Positions 45,155 to 54,398 are shown, numbered from the stretch's first letter. The stretch is 64,000 nucleotides of DNA from Lewinellaceae bacterium (GCA_020636095.1 JACJYN010000007.1:248001-312000); one strand, 5' to 3'. Numbers and translations: made by a program. Notes: generated by a model not told the origin, from the letters alone.

Positions 45155-48100
45155 ATGAAGACCCACACCCACCTCCTGGCCGTGTTGTGCCTCTTTCTCT
45201 CATTCTTTGTTTCTGGCCTCAGCCAGAAAACGGTTATTCCCGCCACCTCCTTTGGGGAACGGGGCCTGCCGTACACCATTCTGGATATCCAGCAGGATAG
45301 CCGGGGATTCATTTGGTTTGCCTCGCTCAATGGGCTGGTCCGATACGATGGCTACAATTATGTTCTTTATCAGCACAACCCCTTTGACACTACAAGCCTG
45401 GCCCATGACTTTGTTTCCTGTATCATCGAAGACAGACAAGACGGTTCCCTTTGGGTGGGCACCAACAACGGCCTCAGCCATTTTGACCCCCGGACGGAGA
45501 AATTCACCAATTATTATCATCAACCCGGAGACACCAGCAGCCTGCCCGGTAACATCATCATCCGGCTGGCTCAAAGCGACAATGGAGACATCTGGATAGG
45601 AACCCTGCAAGATGGCCTGGGGCGCTTCGAAAAGGCAAATGGCCGGTTTCGCAAGTACCAGGCTTTCCGCAAGGAGAATATTTGCCTTCAGGATGTGTGG
45701 GGCATTGTGCCCGACGGCGGCCGCCTGTGGCTGGGTACCGGGATGGGCATCTTTACCCTGGACATACCCACGGGCAGGAGTGCGCCGGTGGTTCTGCCGG
45801 ACGACCCGGAAGAGGGAGCGCGCAGTAGGTGGGCCATCGCTATGAGGCGGCAGGATGAAGGCGGCATTCTGGTTCGCCTCGATTCGGGTAAGGAGTATCT
45901 GTTAAACCCCAACGACCACAGCCTGCAGTTTATCCGAAACTGCCCGGGCCATGGTTTTCAAAACAGAGTGCTGCCCTTTACCGACCGGGAAGGGAATACC
46001 TGGATTGCTCTGGAAGAAGGCGGTTTTTTGAAGCAAAGCCCTTATTCGCCAAAATTCAAACCTTTTGGGATAGAATATGAAGGAACTACTTTCGGGCGGG
46101 AGGACCCCATTGTACAAACGGCGGACAGCGCTCTCTGGCTGGGGCATTATGGAAATGGAATGCTGAGAGTTGATGGCCGCACCGGAGAAAAAACGCGTTA
46201 TTTCGAAGAAAAAGACAACCCCCTCAGCCGGATTATCGGCCTGGCGGCCGGGCCCGGCAGTTCCGTCTGGGCCCTATCCAAAGGGAGGTTGGTTCAGGTT
46301 GACCCTCAATTGGGGCCTATCCACACGTTTTCTTTTCCGGATTCCTATTTTTCCTTTTCTCCCTCCACCATCATGGTGGATTCCCGCGGTTGGGTATGGG
46401 CCGGCAGTTATAAAATGGGGGTTTTTGTCTACCAACCCGAATCAGGGGCCTACCGCCATTTTTACCAGGATCCCGGCCGGCCGGACAGCAAAGACCACAA
46501 CCAGATCGGGGATATCCTGGAGGATAGGTACGGAGGAGTATGGGTAGGCACTTACGGAGGCGGGTTATACCGCCTGGACCCTTTGACGATGGCGTCCGAA
46601 AACTTTCAGTTTGATCCAGGCAATGCCAACAGCCTCATCCATAACCAGGTCAATTCCCTGATGGAAGACTCCCGGGGGCGCTTGTGGATAGGCACTGGCA
46701 GGGGCCTCAGTATGATGCATTGGAATGCCGGGCAGCCTGTCTTTTTCAACTGGACAACCGAAAACTCCGGGCTGCCGAACAACCGGGTATTTGGCATTTT
46801 GGAGGATAGAAAGGGCAATATGTGGTTGAGTACCGACGGGGGACTGGCTTGTTTCAATCCTGAAAAGGCGCAATTTGAAGTGTTTTCCAGCCACGACGGT
46901 TTTCGGGGCGTGTTCCTGGAGCAGGGGGATTACAAATACCAGGACCTGTATGGCAATATGTATTTCTATGAAGAAAACGGCACGGTTGTTTTTCACCCGG
47001 ACAGCCTTTCCGGGAACCCCTACCTGCCTCCTGTATGGCTTTCTGGTTTAAAGGTCAACAACGTTGAAATCCGCCCGGGAGGGGAGGCATCCCTGCTGGA
47101 GCAGGACATCAGCTATGCAGAGGAAATAACCTTAAAGTGGTGGCAAAACAACCTCACCATTGAGTTTGCCGCTTTGAGCCTGGCCATACCCGAAAAGAAC
47201 CGCTATCGATATTTTTTGGAAGGGCATGATAAACATTGGATAGAAACCGGCGCCAACAACCGAACGGCTATTTACAACAACCTTGCCCCTGGCCATTATC
47301 TGCTCAAAGTACAGGCGAGTAACAACGATGGCGTATGGAATGAAACCGGCACGGAATGGAGTTTCACCATTGCTTCACCCTGGTGGAAACGCTGGTGGGC
47401 TTACACCTTTTACGGTTCTGCTCTGATATTCCTTATTTACAGCCTGTACCGGTTCCAGCTCAACCGCCGCCTTGAACAGCGCGAGGCGGAGCGCCTGAAG
47501 GAAATGGATGGATTAAAGACCAGGTTATACACCAATATCACTCATGAGTTCCGGACGCCGCTGTCCATTATTGCCGGTATGGCTACCCGCATCAAAGATA
47601 ATCCACGGGAATGGGTGGACGATGGGGTGCAAATGATCCAGCGGAACACCAGCCGCCTGCTCCAGCTGGTCAACCAGATGCTGGAACTCGCCCGTCTGGA
47701 ATCGGGCAACCTGCCCGTCGACAAAATACGGACGGATGTGGTTCCTTTCCTGCGTTACCTCACCGAGTCTTTTGAAGCCTATGCTGAAAATAAAAATATT
47801 CGCCTGCACTTTCTACCCCGCGCTGCGAGCCTGGAGATGGACCTGGACCCTGAGAAATTGCAACAAATACTATCCAACCTGCTTTCCAACGCGATCAAAT
47901 TCACCCCGGAAGGAGGCCATGTATATGTGTTCACTGAGCAGGGTGAATACAACGGGAAGCCATCTCTGGAATTACAAGTGGCAGATACGGGGATCGGCAT
48001 TCCGGAAGATAAGCTGGAAGCAGTCTTTGACCGCTTTTACCAAGCCCCGGCCCCTTGGGCTAAGGCTGGGCAGGAGGAAGGAGGACAGCCTGGGCTTTCC

Positions 48101-49120
48101 TATCCTCCACGGGTGGATAGAGGGGAGCTGGGGGGCGCCGGCATTGGCTTGTCGGTGGCCAGGGAACTGGCCCGCCTTTTGGACGGGGAACTCATTGCTG
48201 GGAACCGGCCGCCGCGGGGCGCCGTCTTTACTGTCTATCTTCCGATCACCCTCCAGGCAGCGGTAGGGGAAGCCATCCCGGCTGCGGCATCGTTTTTCCC
48301 AGCCAGGCGCCCAAATGCGGAAACTATTGCCGCCAACAGTGCTCAGGGAGCGCCGGCTGTGTTGCTGGTGGAAGATAATGCCGATGTCATTCACTACCTG
48401 GCATCCTGTCTTGGTGAAACCTACCAGCTGTTCATTGCCGGTAACGGAAAGGAGGGGCTGGAAATGGCCATCACCCACACGCCCGACCTGATTATCAGTG
48501 ATGTGATGATGCCGGAAATGGACGGTTATAACCTCTGCCGGCAATTAAAGGAGGAGGAACGGACGAGCCATATTCCCATTATTTTGCTTACCGCCAAAGC
48601 CGATCACCGCTCTAAACTGGATGGCCTGAAGTGCGGCGCCGACGCTTATCTGGCCAAGCCTTTTGATGAGGAGGAACTGCATGTGCGGATTCGGAAGTTG
48701 CTGGAATTGCGCCGCCGCCTGCAGGGGTACTACCGGGCGAGGCTCACCGGCGATGAGGTTGCGTCCGGAAAACTCGAAAAGCCTTCCGCCGAACTGCCAA
48801 CCGACCCCTTCCTCGAAAAAATCCGGGCGATTATTGAGGCGCACCTCAATGACAGCAGCTTTTCGGTCGGACAACTTTGCCAGGAAGCCGGCATGAGTCA
48901 TTCCCAGCTGCACCGGAAACTATCCGCCCTCACCGGGCAGCCGGCTACCTATTTCATCCGCTACCTGCGCCTGCAACATGCCAAAGTGTTGCTGAATGAC
49001 CCCCAATTGACAGTGGCGGCAGTGGCTTTCGATACCGGATTTAGTGATCCGGATTATTTCTCCAAGGTCTTCCGAAAGGAGTTTGGCAAGACCCCTTCGG
49101 AGTTCAGAGAGGAGGCATAA
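45155..49120 (+). CDS. Hybrid two-component system (propeller sensor, kinase, receiver, AraC output)
   Basis: 1321 residues. Order: signal peptide (HLLAVLCLFLSFFVSGLSQ); N-terminal two-component regulator propeller repeats (SRGFIWFASLNGLVRYDGYNY, GSLWVGTNNGLSHFDP, and more); Y_Y_Y domain (about 640-735); one transmembrane helix (WWAYTFYGSALIFLIYSLYRF); HisKA with H797 (NITHEFRTPLSIIAG); HATPase with N box SNLLSNAIKFTPEGG, DTGIGIPED and GAGIGLSVARELA; receiver with phospho-acceptor Asp at about 1116 (LIISDVMMPEMDG) and conserved Lys (YLAKPFDEEE); C-terminal AraC HTH (DSSFSVGQLCQEAGMSHSQLHRKLSALTGQ ... FSDPDYFSKVFRKEFGKTPSEF). Such hybrids sense glycan fragments in the periplasm and activate nearby PULs, but no SusC/D pair is in this window, so the target is unknown. 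Confidence 0.95.
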   Translation: MKTHTHLLAVLCLFLSFFVSGLSQKTVIPATSFGERGLPYTILDIQQDSRGFIWFASLNGLVRYDGYNYVLYQHNPFDTTSLAHDFVSCIIEDRQDGSLWVGTNNGLSHFDPRTEKFTNYYHQPGDTSSLPGNIIIRLAQSDNGDIWIGTLQDGLGRFEKANGRFRKYQAFRKENICLQDVWGIVPDGGRLWLGTGMGIFTLDIPTGRSAPVVLPDDPEEGARSRWAIAMRRQDEGGILVRLDSGKEYLLNPNDHSLQFIRNCPGHGFQNRVLPFTDREGNTWIALEEGGFLKQSPYSPKFKPFGIEYEGTTFGREDPIVQTADSALWLGHYGNGMLRVDGRTGEKTRYFEEKDNPLSRIIGLAAGPGSSVWALSKGRLVQVDPQLGPIHTFSFPDSYFSFSPSTIMVDSRGWVWAGSYKMGVFVYQPESGAYRHFYQDPGRPDSKDHNQIGDILEDRYGGVWVGTYGGGLYRLDPLTMASENFQFDPGNANSLIHNQVNSLMEDSRGRLWIGTGRGLSMMHWNAGQPVFFNWTTENSGLPNNRVFGILEDRKGNMWLSTDGGLACFNPEKAQFEVFSSHDGFRGVFLEQGDYKYQDLYGNMYFYEENGTVVFHPDSLSGNPYLPPVWLSGLKVNNVEIRPGGEASLLEQDISYAEEITLKWWQNNLTIEFAALSLAIPEKNRYRYFLEGHDKHWIETGANNRTAIYNNLAPGHYLLKVQASNNDGVWNETGTEWSFTIASPWWKRWWAYTFYGSALIFLIYSLYRFQLNRRLEQREAERLKEMDGLKTRLYTNITHEFRTPLSIIAGMATRIKDNPREWVDDGVQMIQRNTSRLLQLVNQMLELARLESGNLPVDKIRTDVVPFLRYLTESFEAYAENKNIRLHFLPRAASLEMDLDPEKLQQILSNLLSNAIKFTPEGGHVYVFTEQGEYNGKPSLELQVADTGIGIPEDKLEAVFDRFYQAPAPWAKAGQEEGGQPGLSYPPRVDRGELGGAGIGLSVARELARLLDGELIAGNRPPRGAVFTVYLPITLQAAVGEAIPAAASFFPARRPNAETIAANSAQGAPAVLLVEDNADVIHYLASCLGETYQLFIAGNGKEGLEMAITHTPDLIISDVMMPEMDGYNLCRQLKEEERTSHIPIILLTAKADHRSKLDGLKCGADAYLAKPFDEEELHVRIRKLLELRRRLQGYYRARLTGDEVASGKLEKPSAELPTDPFLEKIRAIIEAHLNDSSFSVGQLCQEAGMSHSQLHRKLSALTGQPATYFIRYLRLQHAKVLLNDPQLTVAAVAFDTGFSDPDYFSKVFRKEFGKTPSEFREEA

Positions 49121-49283
49121 TCGCACGTAAACACAATACTAATACAGCCAATGCAAGAAAATTCCAGTAAAAAGACCGTTCTGTCGGGCTATTTGGCAGC
49201 TGCGTACAGGCAGGTTTGGTTCGGATCGGGCATCTTTGGAGCACTTGTAATAAATCACCGATTGTTAACCAAAATTCACGATC

Positions 49284-49994
49284 ATGAAAACTATCTTTTG
49301 GAGTGCTATTTTGAGCCTGTTCGCCTTTAACCCGGCCTTTTCCGCCCGGCTTATTGTCCATTTCCATGCTGCCGAGAGCGAAGCGGCGGTTGTTGTTCAG
49401 TTGGCAAACCTGGAGCAGGCCCGTACCGAAGTTTTTCTAAAAACGATTGACGGCCGCCAGCGATACTCCGATTTCATCAGTGGCGAAAACGGTTATTCTC
49501 TCCGGCTGGTAATGGAGGGTATGGAAGAAGGGTCGTATATCCTGGGGGTTTCGAACAAATCGGCCCGGGAGGTGAAAGCGTTCACTTTTTTTGCCGGCCA
49601 GGTTCGCTTTTTTGAAGTACAGGGACAGGGCGTAAGCAGGAATGGGTTGAGCCGCAACGTAAGCCAGCCATTGGGCAGTAAGGAGCAGGTTCTTGCCAAC
49701 ATCGGCGCTTCCGGAGAGGGCGGCCTGGTCAACGTCCAGTTATCGAACCTGAATTCAGCTCCAGTGCATACCCACATTATCAGCCTGACGGGGCTGAGCT
49801 GGTATCAGGGGGTGGAAGAGTCCCGCAACGGCTTTTCCAGGAACTACATCACTAAGGGGTTGCCAGACGGGGCGTACTACCTGTTTCTTCAAGCCGGGGC
49901 CGCCCGGATCGTACAGTTTTTTGAAATAGAGGAAGGGAAGGTTCTGCTGGGCAGCCTGCAGCGTGCCGAGGCCCCGGAAGGTTCCAGCATTTAG
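49284..49994 (+). CDS. Secreted protein with internal duplication, function unknown
   Basis: 236 residues with a signal peptide (MKTIFWSAILSLFAFNPAFSA). Two similar beta-rich units: about residues 33-112 (VVVQLANLEQARTEVFLKTIDG ... MEEGSYILGVSNKSAREVKAFTFFAGQVRFFEV) and about 150-225 (VNVQLSNLNSAPVHTHIISLTG ... LPDGAYYLFLQAGAARIVQFFEIEEG). Each resembles a T9SS C-terminal sorting-type beta sandwich in rhythm, but no canonical sorting end is seen. A run RNGLSRNVS/RNGFSRNYI links them. It could be a periplasmic or surface adaptor. The HTCS gene is 163 bp upstream; a terminator follows. Confidence 0.65.
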   Translation: MKTIFWSAILSLFAFNPAFSARLIVHFHAAESEAAVVVQLANLEQARTEVFLKTIDGRQRYSDFISGENGYSLRLVMEGMEEGSYILGVSNKSAREVKAFTFFAGQVRFFEVQGQGVSRNGLSRNVSQPLGSKEQVLANIGASGEGGLVNVQLSNLNSAPVHTHIISLTGLSWYQGVEESRNGFSRNYITKGLPDGAYYLFLQAGAARIVQFFEIEEGKVLLGSLQRAEAPEGSSI

Positions 49995-50023
49995 AGTTTA
50001 GTCACTTTAAGTTTCATATATTG

Positions 50024-50055
50024 CCCCGTTCAGGCTTTGCCGGACGGGGTTTTTT
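50024..50055 (+). terminator. Rho-independent terminator after the secreted duplication protein
   Basis: CCCCGTTC, loop, GGACGGGG, then TTTTTT: an 8-bp stem with one G-T pair and a T tract, 30 bp after the stop and just before the convergent arginyltransferase-like gene. Confidence 0.85.
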
Positions 50056-50057
50056 AC

Positions 50058-51113
50058 TCAAAAGGCCTGTACGATCTCCGCGGGCTGGGAACTGCTGGCC
50101 AGCACTTCCTCAATAACGACCAGTTCGATGAAGTTTTTCCGGCGGTCGAAGGAATCGGTGTAGGCTTCATTGAAGTAGAACTGCAGGTCGTCGAAGAGAG
50201 AACAGCGCAGGAGCTGGAAGTTATCTTCACGGGGATCGTAAACGGCCATGAGGTAGTATTTAGTGTTGTTCACCTTGGGCGAACAGAGCAGAAATACAGG
50301 ATAGTCAAAATAAGGAGCGTGCCAAAAGCCGAATAAGTTAGCTTCAAAAAGTGGGTAGTACAGTTTTTGGCTCCAGAAGTTGTTTTTAGTCAGAAGTTCC
50401 TGAATCCTATCCAGCCGGTTTTCCATTTTTTTTAACGGCACTTCTGATTCATCAAGTTGGTTGTAGGGTTGCCATACCCTGGTGCGGAGGTCATAATACT
50501 CAATATCTTCCATCTCGCCGATCCGCAGTTTATAATCGAAGCGGTGATAGCCTGGCACCACATAACCCGGATAGAAAAACTCCAGCCCCCGCTCCATGCT
50601 GAAGTCAATTTCCATAAGCATGGTGAAAAACCCAAGGCTGTATTTGCGGTAGTCGGGGTCGTAGATGCCCATAATGCTGGCGGCGCTGTTTTTTCCCAGG
50701 TCAAAAAAGCTGAGGGCTACCAGCTTATTATCGTCATAGACAGCTACTTCGTAGGTGTTGTAGACATTGAAATCTTCGCCATCCAGCAGGGAGTCTCTGA
50801 GGGAAGGCGCCAGTATGCCGGGAAAAGAGGCTTTGTAGCGGCGGTAGAGCTGTTCCTTTTCCGGGGTAATGGAAGCCGGCCCGACCTTTGTCTGAAACCG
50901 TTCCTGGTTTCGGCGGTGGATTTTGCGCAGGCTCTTGCGGAACTGATAACCCTGCAGCGGCAGGCGAATCCAGATGGCGGAGTAGAATGTACGGCCAAAG
51001 CACAGAAAGTGGGTCGTAAAGATAGTTTGCCCCATGCGATACCATCCTTTCGCCAGATAGGTATCGAGTTCTTCGGGGATCATCACTTCGGGGTAGTGCT
51101 TTTCTGCAAACAT
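50058..51113 (-). CDS. Arginyl-tRNA-protein transferase (ATE)-like protein, copy 1
   Basis: 351 residues. The region 148-200 (IMGIYDPDYRKYSLGFFTMLMEI then FFYPGYVVPGYHRFDYKLRIG) matches the C-terminal GNAT domain of eukaryotic ATE1 and bacterial Bpt, which transfer Arg or Leu from aminoacyl-tRNA to protein N-termini for degradation. The N-terminus (MFAEKHYPEVMIPEELDTYLAKGWYRMGQTIFTTHFL) also follows the family (GxYRMGQxxFxxxF), but the paired cysteines of the ATE1 N-terminal metal/Fe-S site are absent. Activity may therefore differ. A second, clearly related gene lies upstream on the same strand (51199-52272). Confidence 0.72.
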   Translation of the reverse strand: MFAEKHYPEVMIPEELDTYLAKGWYRMGQTIFTTHFLCFGRTFYSAIWIRLPLQGYQFRKSLRKIHRRNQERFQTKVGPASITPEKEQLYRRYKASFPGILAPSLRDSLLDGEDFNVYNTYEVAVYDDNKLVALSFFDLGKNSAASIMGIYDPDYRKYSLGFFTMLMEIDFSMERGLEFFYPGYVVPGYHRFDYKLRIGEMEDIEYYDLRTRVWQPYNQLDESEVPLKKMENRLDRIQELLTKNNFWSQKLYYPLFEANLFGFWHAPYFDYPVFLLCSPKVNNTKYYLMAVYDPREDNFQLLRCSLFDDLQFYFNEAYTDSFDRRKNFIELVVIEEVLASSSQPAEIVQAF

Positions 51114-51198
51114 TTTCAGCGCTTGAAATCTTGGGGCTGTAAGCTAATAATATTTTTAAAAACTATCTCTGATAAAACCCAGGCTTTCCGGTTTTATC

Positions 51199-52272
51199 TC
51201 AGGGAGCATAGTCCGACAAGGCCTGAAGCGCTGCTTCCAGGTCGCAGGATTCATGGAGGGTGTCGAATACGGATACGGGGATTTTGAAAGTGGGGGAGGA
51301 AGAAAGGAGCGCTTGACAGTAGGTGCTGAGGTGTTCGATCCCCAGGCCAAAAAAACGGCAGTTGTATATCTGAAACTCCATTTGGATGGGGTCAAAGATA
51401 GTGATCGGGCATATGGACTCCTTGTGTTTGGAGTCGGGCAACAAAAAGCAGGGAAACTCAAGGAAAGGGTAGGGGCGGTTGTCGTAAAAGCGAATATCGA
51501 AATAGCGGTAATCGAACAATTGGCTTTGGATGCCCCGGATTTTGAGGGCTTCCTGCAACTCCCTCAAATGACGCCGCAGATAATTGATGGGGATATCCTC
51601 TTCCGCTAGTTGATCGAAGGGCTTCCAGCCGGCGCTTTTCAATTCAAAATATTGCAGCGCCCCCACGCGGTGTTTGTAGTCGAACTCCCGGTTACCGGGC
51701 ACTACGTAGCCGGGGTAATAATAGCTAAGGCCTTGTTCGAGCGCGTACCGGATTTCCACCAGCATGGTGAAAAAGCCGGGGCTGTAGGGGTGGTAGGCCG
51801 GGTCGTAAATTCCTTGTTTACTGTACAAACTCCGGCGCCCCTTGTCGAAAAAGCTAAAGGCAATGAGGTTTTCTCCGTGGTAGATCGCAACCTCCCGGGT
51901 GTCCAGCGCCAGCCGCCCCTTGCCATTGCTTAGTATATCCTCCGCATCGTTGATGGCGCGGCGGGGAAACTGCCGGGCGTAAGCCTGGTTGACCCTTTGT
52001 TTGGCTTCATCGTAATTGGCAGGAGCGCCCACCTCAATTCTGAAAGCGCCTTCATTTTTGCGCCATAGCTTGCGTTGGCTTTTGGAAAACCGGTAGCCTT
52101 CCAGCGGCAACCGGGCGGGAATGGTGGAATAAATCCTCCTTTCGGGTTCCGTCCCGAAAAACATGAAGTGAGAGGTATAAACGGCCTGCCCCATACACCG
52201 CCAGCCGGCGGCGAGATAGGTGTCCAATTCTTCTGGGCTTACCTTTTCGGGATATCGTATACGGGAAAACAA
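51199..52272 (-). CDS. Arginyl-tRNA-protein transferase (ATE)-like protein, copy 2
   Basis: 357 residues, paralogous to the next gene (same start MFxxxxYPExxxPEELDTYLAxGW, same KSxRKxxRxN, same GIYDPxYxxYSxGFFTML, same YPGYVVPGxxxFDYKxRxG at 151-205). It also lacks the cysteine pair of ATE1. Sequence identity looks moderate, so the pair is an old tandem duplication with room for distinct acceptor or donor preference. Both are on the minus strand with 85 bp between them and may be co-transcribed, with this copy first. Confidence 0.72.
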   Translation of the reverse strand: MFSRIRYPEKVSPEELDTYLAAGWRCMGQAVYTSHFMFFGTEPERRIYSTIPARLPLEGYRFSKSQRKLWRKNEGAFRIEVGAPANYDEAKQRVNQAYARQFPRRAINDAEDILSNGKGRLALDTREVAIYHGENLIAFSFFDKGRRSLYSKQGIYDPAYHPYSPGFFTMLVEIRYALEQGLSYYYPGYVVPGNREFDYKHRVGALQYFELKSAGWKPFDQLAEEDIPINYLRRHLRELQEALKIRGIQSQLFDYRYFDIRFYDNRPYPFLEFPCFLLPDSKHKESICPITIFDPIQMEFQIYNCRFFGLGIEHLSTYCQALLSSSPTFKIPVSVFDTLHESCDLEAALQALSDYAP

Positions 52273-52359
52273 GCTGTTTTTTTGGTCAAGTTATTATTGT
52301 AAAAGGCTTTTTGAGGGGGAATAGTTCGTTCGGGAGGGGGCGTTCCATCAAACCCCTGT

Positions 52360-53190
52360 CTATTCACCCCTCCTCCGGTCCCATCTATACACCACCCCTG
52401 CATTCCAGCGGGTGGACAGGCCGATATTCCTGCCGGTGAGTATCCGGGCGCCGCCGAATACGATGCCGAAGTTGGAGCTCAGCGGCAGATACAGGCTACC
52501 GCCGATGCGGAGCCATTGGGAGCCGGCGCCGCCGGCAATTTGGGTGTCGACGCCACCGTTGAGAGTGTTGTAAGATTCGATCCAGGCTTCCACGAAATAG
52601 CGGCGGGCGCCATACCCGGTGCGGAAGAGAATAGGAACGGCGGGCAGTAGCTCTTCCAGAAACTGGAAGTCCACCCCGGACTGAAGCTGGAAGAACACGC
52701 CGAAATCGGACACATACTGGCCCTGGAAGCGCCCCTGGAAATTGATGGCGCGTTGCCCGATGGGGGTGTCGGTGTCCTTAGGATAACCGGAGATGGGGAA
52801 GCTCAGGCCGATAGAGGTGATCAGGTTGAGGTAGCCCGAGGTATATTTTTTATACTGATTGCGGTATTTGACGTAGAGGCCCGCATCCTGCGGGCCGCGG
52901 TTTTCCGGGTCAATCCATAAGTAGGGGACATTGACGACCAGGGAGAGGGTATCGGTAAAACCGTGTTCAATAAAGAGGTTTATGGATTCCGTAGTCAACC
53001 GGCTTTCTTGTTTTTCATCGCCAAACAGATAACTGCTGAAGGATTCGGTGGAATATCCCAGGGCAACATCGGTGATACCCCGCCCCGGCATAAAGCCGCT
53101 GATGGGGCCCTGTGCAACCAGAAAAACCGGCAGGAATAAAAAGAAAAGAGGTAAGCAACGCGCGCGCAGATATCGATAAACTTTATTCAT
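52360..53190 (-). CDS. Outer-membrane beta-barrel protein of unknown function
   Basis: 276 residues. Signal peptide (LRARCLPLFFLFLPVFLVAQ) followed by alternating amphipathic strands (SLVVNVPYLWID, GYLNLITSIGLSFPISG, GSLYLPLSSNFGIVFGGARILTG) ending in NAGVVYRWDRRR, with a late aromatic. The pattern fits a small outer-membrane barrel of the type annotated as transporter- or phenol-degradation-like MetA family in Bacteroidota. The cargo is unknown. It lies upstream of the arginyltransferase-like pair on the same strand, gap 87 bp. Confidence 0.65.
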   Translation of the reverse strand: MNKVYRYLRARCLPLFFLFLPVFLVAQGPISGFMPGRGITDVALGYSTESFSSYLFGDEKQESRLTTESINLFIEHGFTDTLSLVVNVPYLWIDPENRGPQDAGLYVKYRNQYKKYTSGYLNLITSIGLSFPISGYPKDTDTPIGQRAINFQGRFQGQYVSDFGVFFQLQSGVDFQFLEELLPAVPILFRTGYGARRYFVEAWIESYNTLNGGVDTQIAGGAGSQWLRIGGSLYLPLSSNFGIVFGGARILTGRNIGLSTRWNAGVVYRWDRRRGE

Positions 53191-53427
53191 TGGCTAAATG
53201 TTTTGACTGGGCGTTGTACCCAGAGAGGAAGGCAAAATAAATGTAATTTACACTTGTGGTACGTCGTTTGGATAACAATTGGCAGCACTTCACCCTGGGG
53301 TATCCGTCTAAAGTTGGACAGAATGGGCTGGGGTTGTGTACGATGTGCGGACACAGTGGGAGTTCTTGTGTGTACGTTGTACGAGGCTGTCCAGTGTTAG
53401 AATGGTAGCCTCACCCCGCACAATGAA

Positions 53428-53458
53428 TTTGTCAAAGAAGGAAATTAGACTATCTTTG
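53428..53458 (+). promoter_or_regulatory. Bacteroidota promoter of the glycosyltransferase gene
   Basis: TTTG (53428-53431), exactly 19 bases, TATCTTTG (53451-53458): a full consensus match. The TTG start codon is only about 15 nt after the expected transcription start. The rest of the 53191-53427 gap shows nothing definite. Confidence 0.85.
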
Positions 53459-53478
53459 AGGCCCAAAAAAAAGAAAAA

Positions 53479-54219
53479 TTGGCAGACAGTTTAGTCATTA
53501 TCCCAACTTATAACGAAAAGGGAAATATTGTTAGGATGATTGACACAATTTTTTCCCTTGGCGCCGCCTTTCACATACTCGTTGTGGATGATGGCTCTCC
53601 CGACGGTACTGCCGAACTGGTGCGGCAACAGCAAAAGCGCTACTCCGGCCAGCTTTTTCTGATCGAGCGAAAGGGTAAACTAGGCCTGGGTACGGCCTAC
53701 ATTACCGGCTTCAAGTGGGGCCTGCAGCACGGATATGATTATCTGTTTGAAATGGACGCCGATTTTTCTCACCATCCCGAAGACCTGCTGAGGCTCCAGG
53801 CCGCCTGTGTAGGCCAAGGAGCGGACCTGGCCATCGGTTCGCGCTACGTAAAGGGCGGCAAGCTGGAAAACTGGCCTTTCGACCGCATCTTCCTCTCCCT
53901 GGGCGCTTCCCTTTATGTGCGGTTCATTACCTGGATGCCGGTCAACGACCCTACGGCGGGTTTCATCTGCTACCACCGCCGGGTGCTCTCCGCTATTGAC
54001 CTGGATAAAATCCGTTTTGCGGGTTATGCCTTTCAGATCGAAATGAAGTTTGCCGCCTACCAACTGGGGTTCAAGCTCAGGGAAGTCCCCATCACCTTCA
54101 CCGACCGGATCGAAGGGGTTTCTAAAATGTCAAAGGGTATCGTCAAAGAAGCGATATGGGGGGTGCTGCAGATGCGGCTGCGCAGTTTTTTTTCTACTTA
54201 TGCGCTGGAGGCGGTGTAG
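53479..54219 (+). CDS. Polyprenol-phosphate mannose (or similar) synthase, GT2 family
   Basis: 246 residues. Starts at TTG 53479: MADSLVIIPTYNEKGNIVRM is the normal family N-terminus, and no ATG fits. GT2 motifs: HILVVDDGSPDGTAELV (nucleotide), metal-binding EMDADFSHHPEDL (Asp 93, Asp 95), GSRYVKGGKLENWPFDR and NDPTAGFICYHRRVL (acceptor side). It matches dolichol/undecaprenyl-phosphate mannosyltransferases that load a lipid carrier at the inner membrane's cytoplasmic face, for glycoprotein or glycolipid synthesis. The carbon source is a GDP-mannose-type donor (family knowledge). No C-terminal membrane domain is present, so it is the catalytic-only type. Confidence 0.85.
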   Translation: MADSLVIIPTYNEKGNIVRMIDTIFSLGAAFHILVVDDGSPDGTAELVRQQQKRYSGQLFLIERKGKLGLGTAYITGFKWGLQHGYDYLFEMDADFSHHPEDLLRLQAACVGQGADLAIGSRYVKGGKLENWPFDRIFLSLGASLYVRFITWMPVNDPTAGFICYHRRVLSAIDLDKIRFAGYAFQIEMKFAAYQLGFKLREVPITFTDRIEGVSKMSKGIVKEAIWGVLQMRLRSFFSTYALEAV

Positions 54220-54225
54220 GGAGGA

Positions 54226-54264
54226 GTGTATCGGTGTATCACAGTGTATTGGTGTATCAGTGAG
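54226..54264. repeat. GTGTATC tandem micro-repeat
   Basis: GTGTATC, GTGTATC, GTGTATT, GTGTATC units separated by a G, ACA or G: a degenerate tandem repeat right after the glycosyltransferase stop. Confidence 0.7.
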
Positions 54265-54326
54265 GCTGCTCCGGAAAGTCGAGTTCAGGATTTTAGCACC
54301 TCAAAATGGAAAACTTTATTTGGATT

Positions 54327-54398
54327 CCACCCCCTAACCCCCGTGCTCCGACGCCATAGCTGGCTACAGCGTCGGAGCACGGGGGATTCAGGGGGTGG
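54327..54398. repeat. Short palindromic element (related in centre to copies A-F)
   Basis: Arms of about 28-30 nt (54327-54354 and 54369-54398) pair with a 2-nt bulge and one mismatch, around CATAGCTGGCTACA. The centre TAGCTGGCTA resembles copy C. At 72 bp it is less than half the length of the six main copies and lacks their core, so the relation is uncertain. Confidence 0.6.

Noticed and set aside
45155..49120. Polysaccharide utilisation locus
   Set aside because: A hybrid regulator alone is not enough: no SusC, SusD or glycoside hydrolase genes are near.
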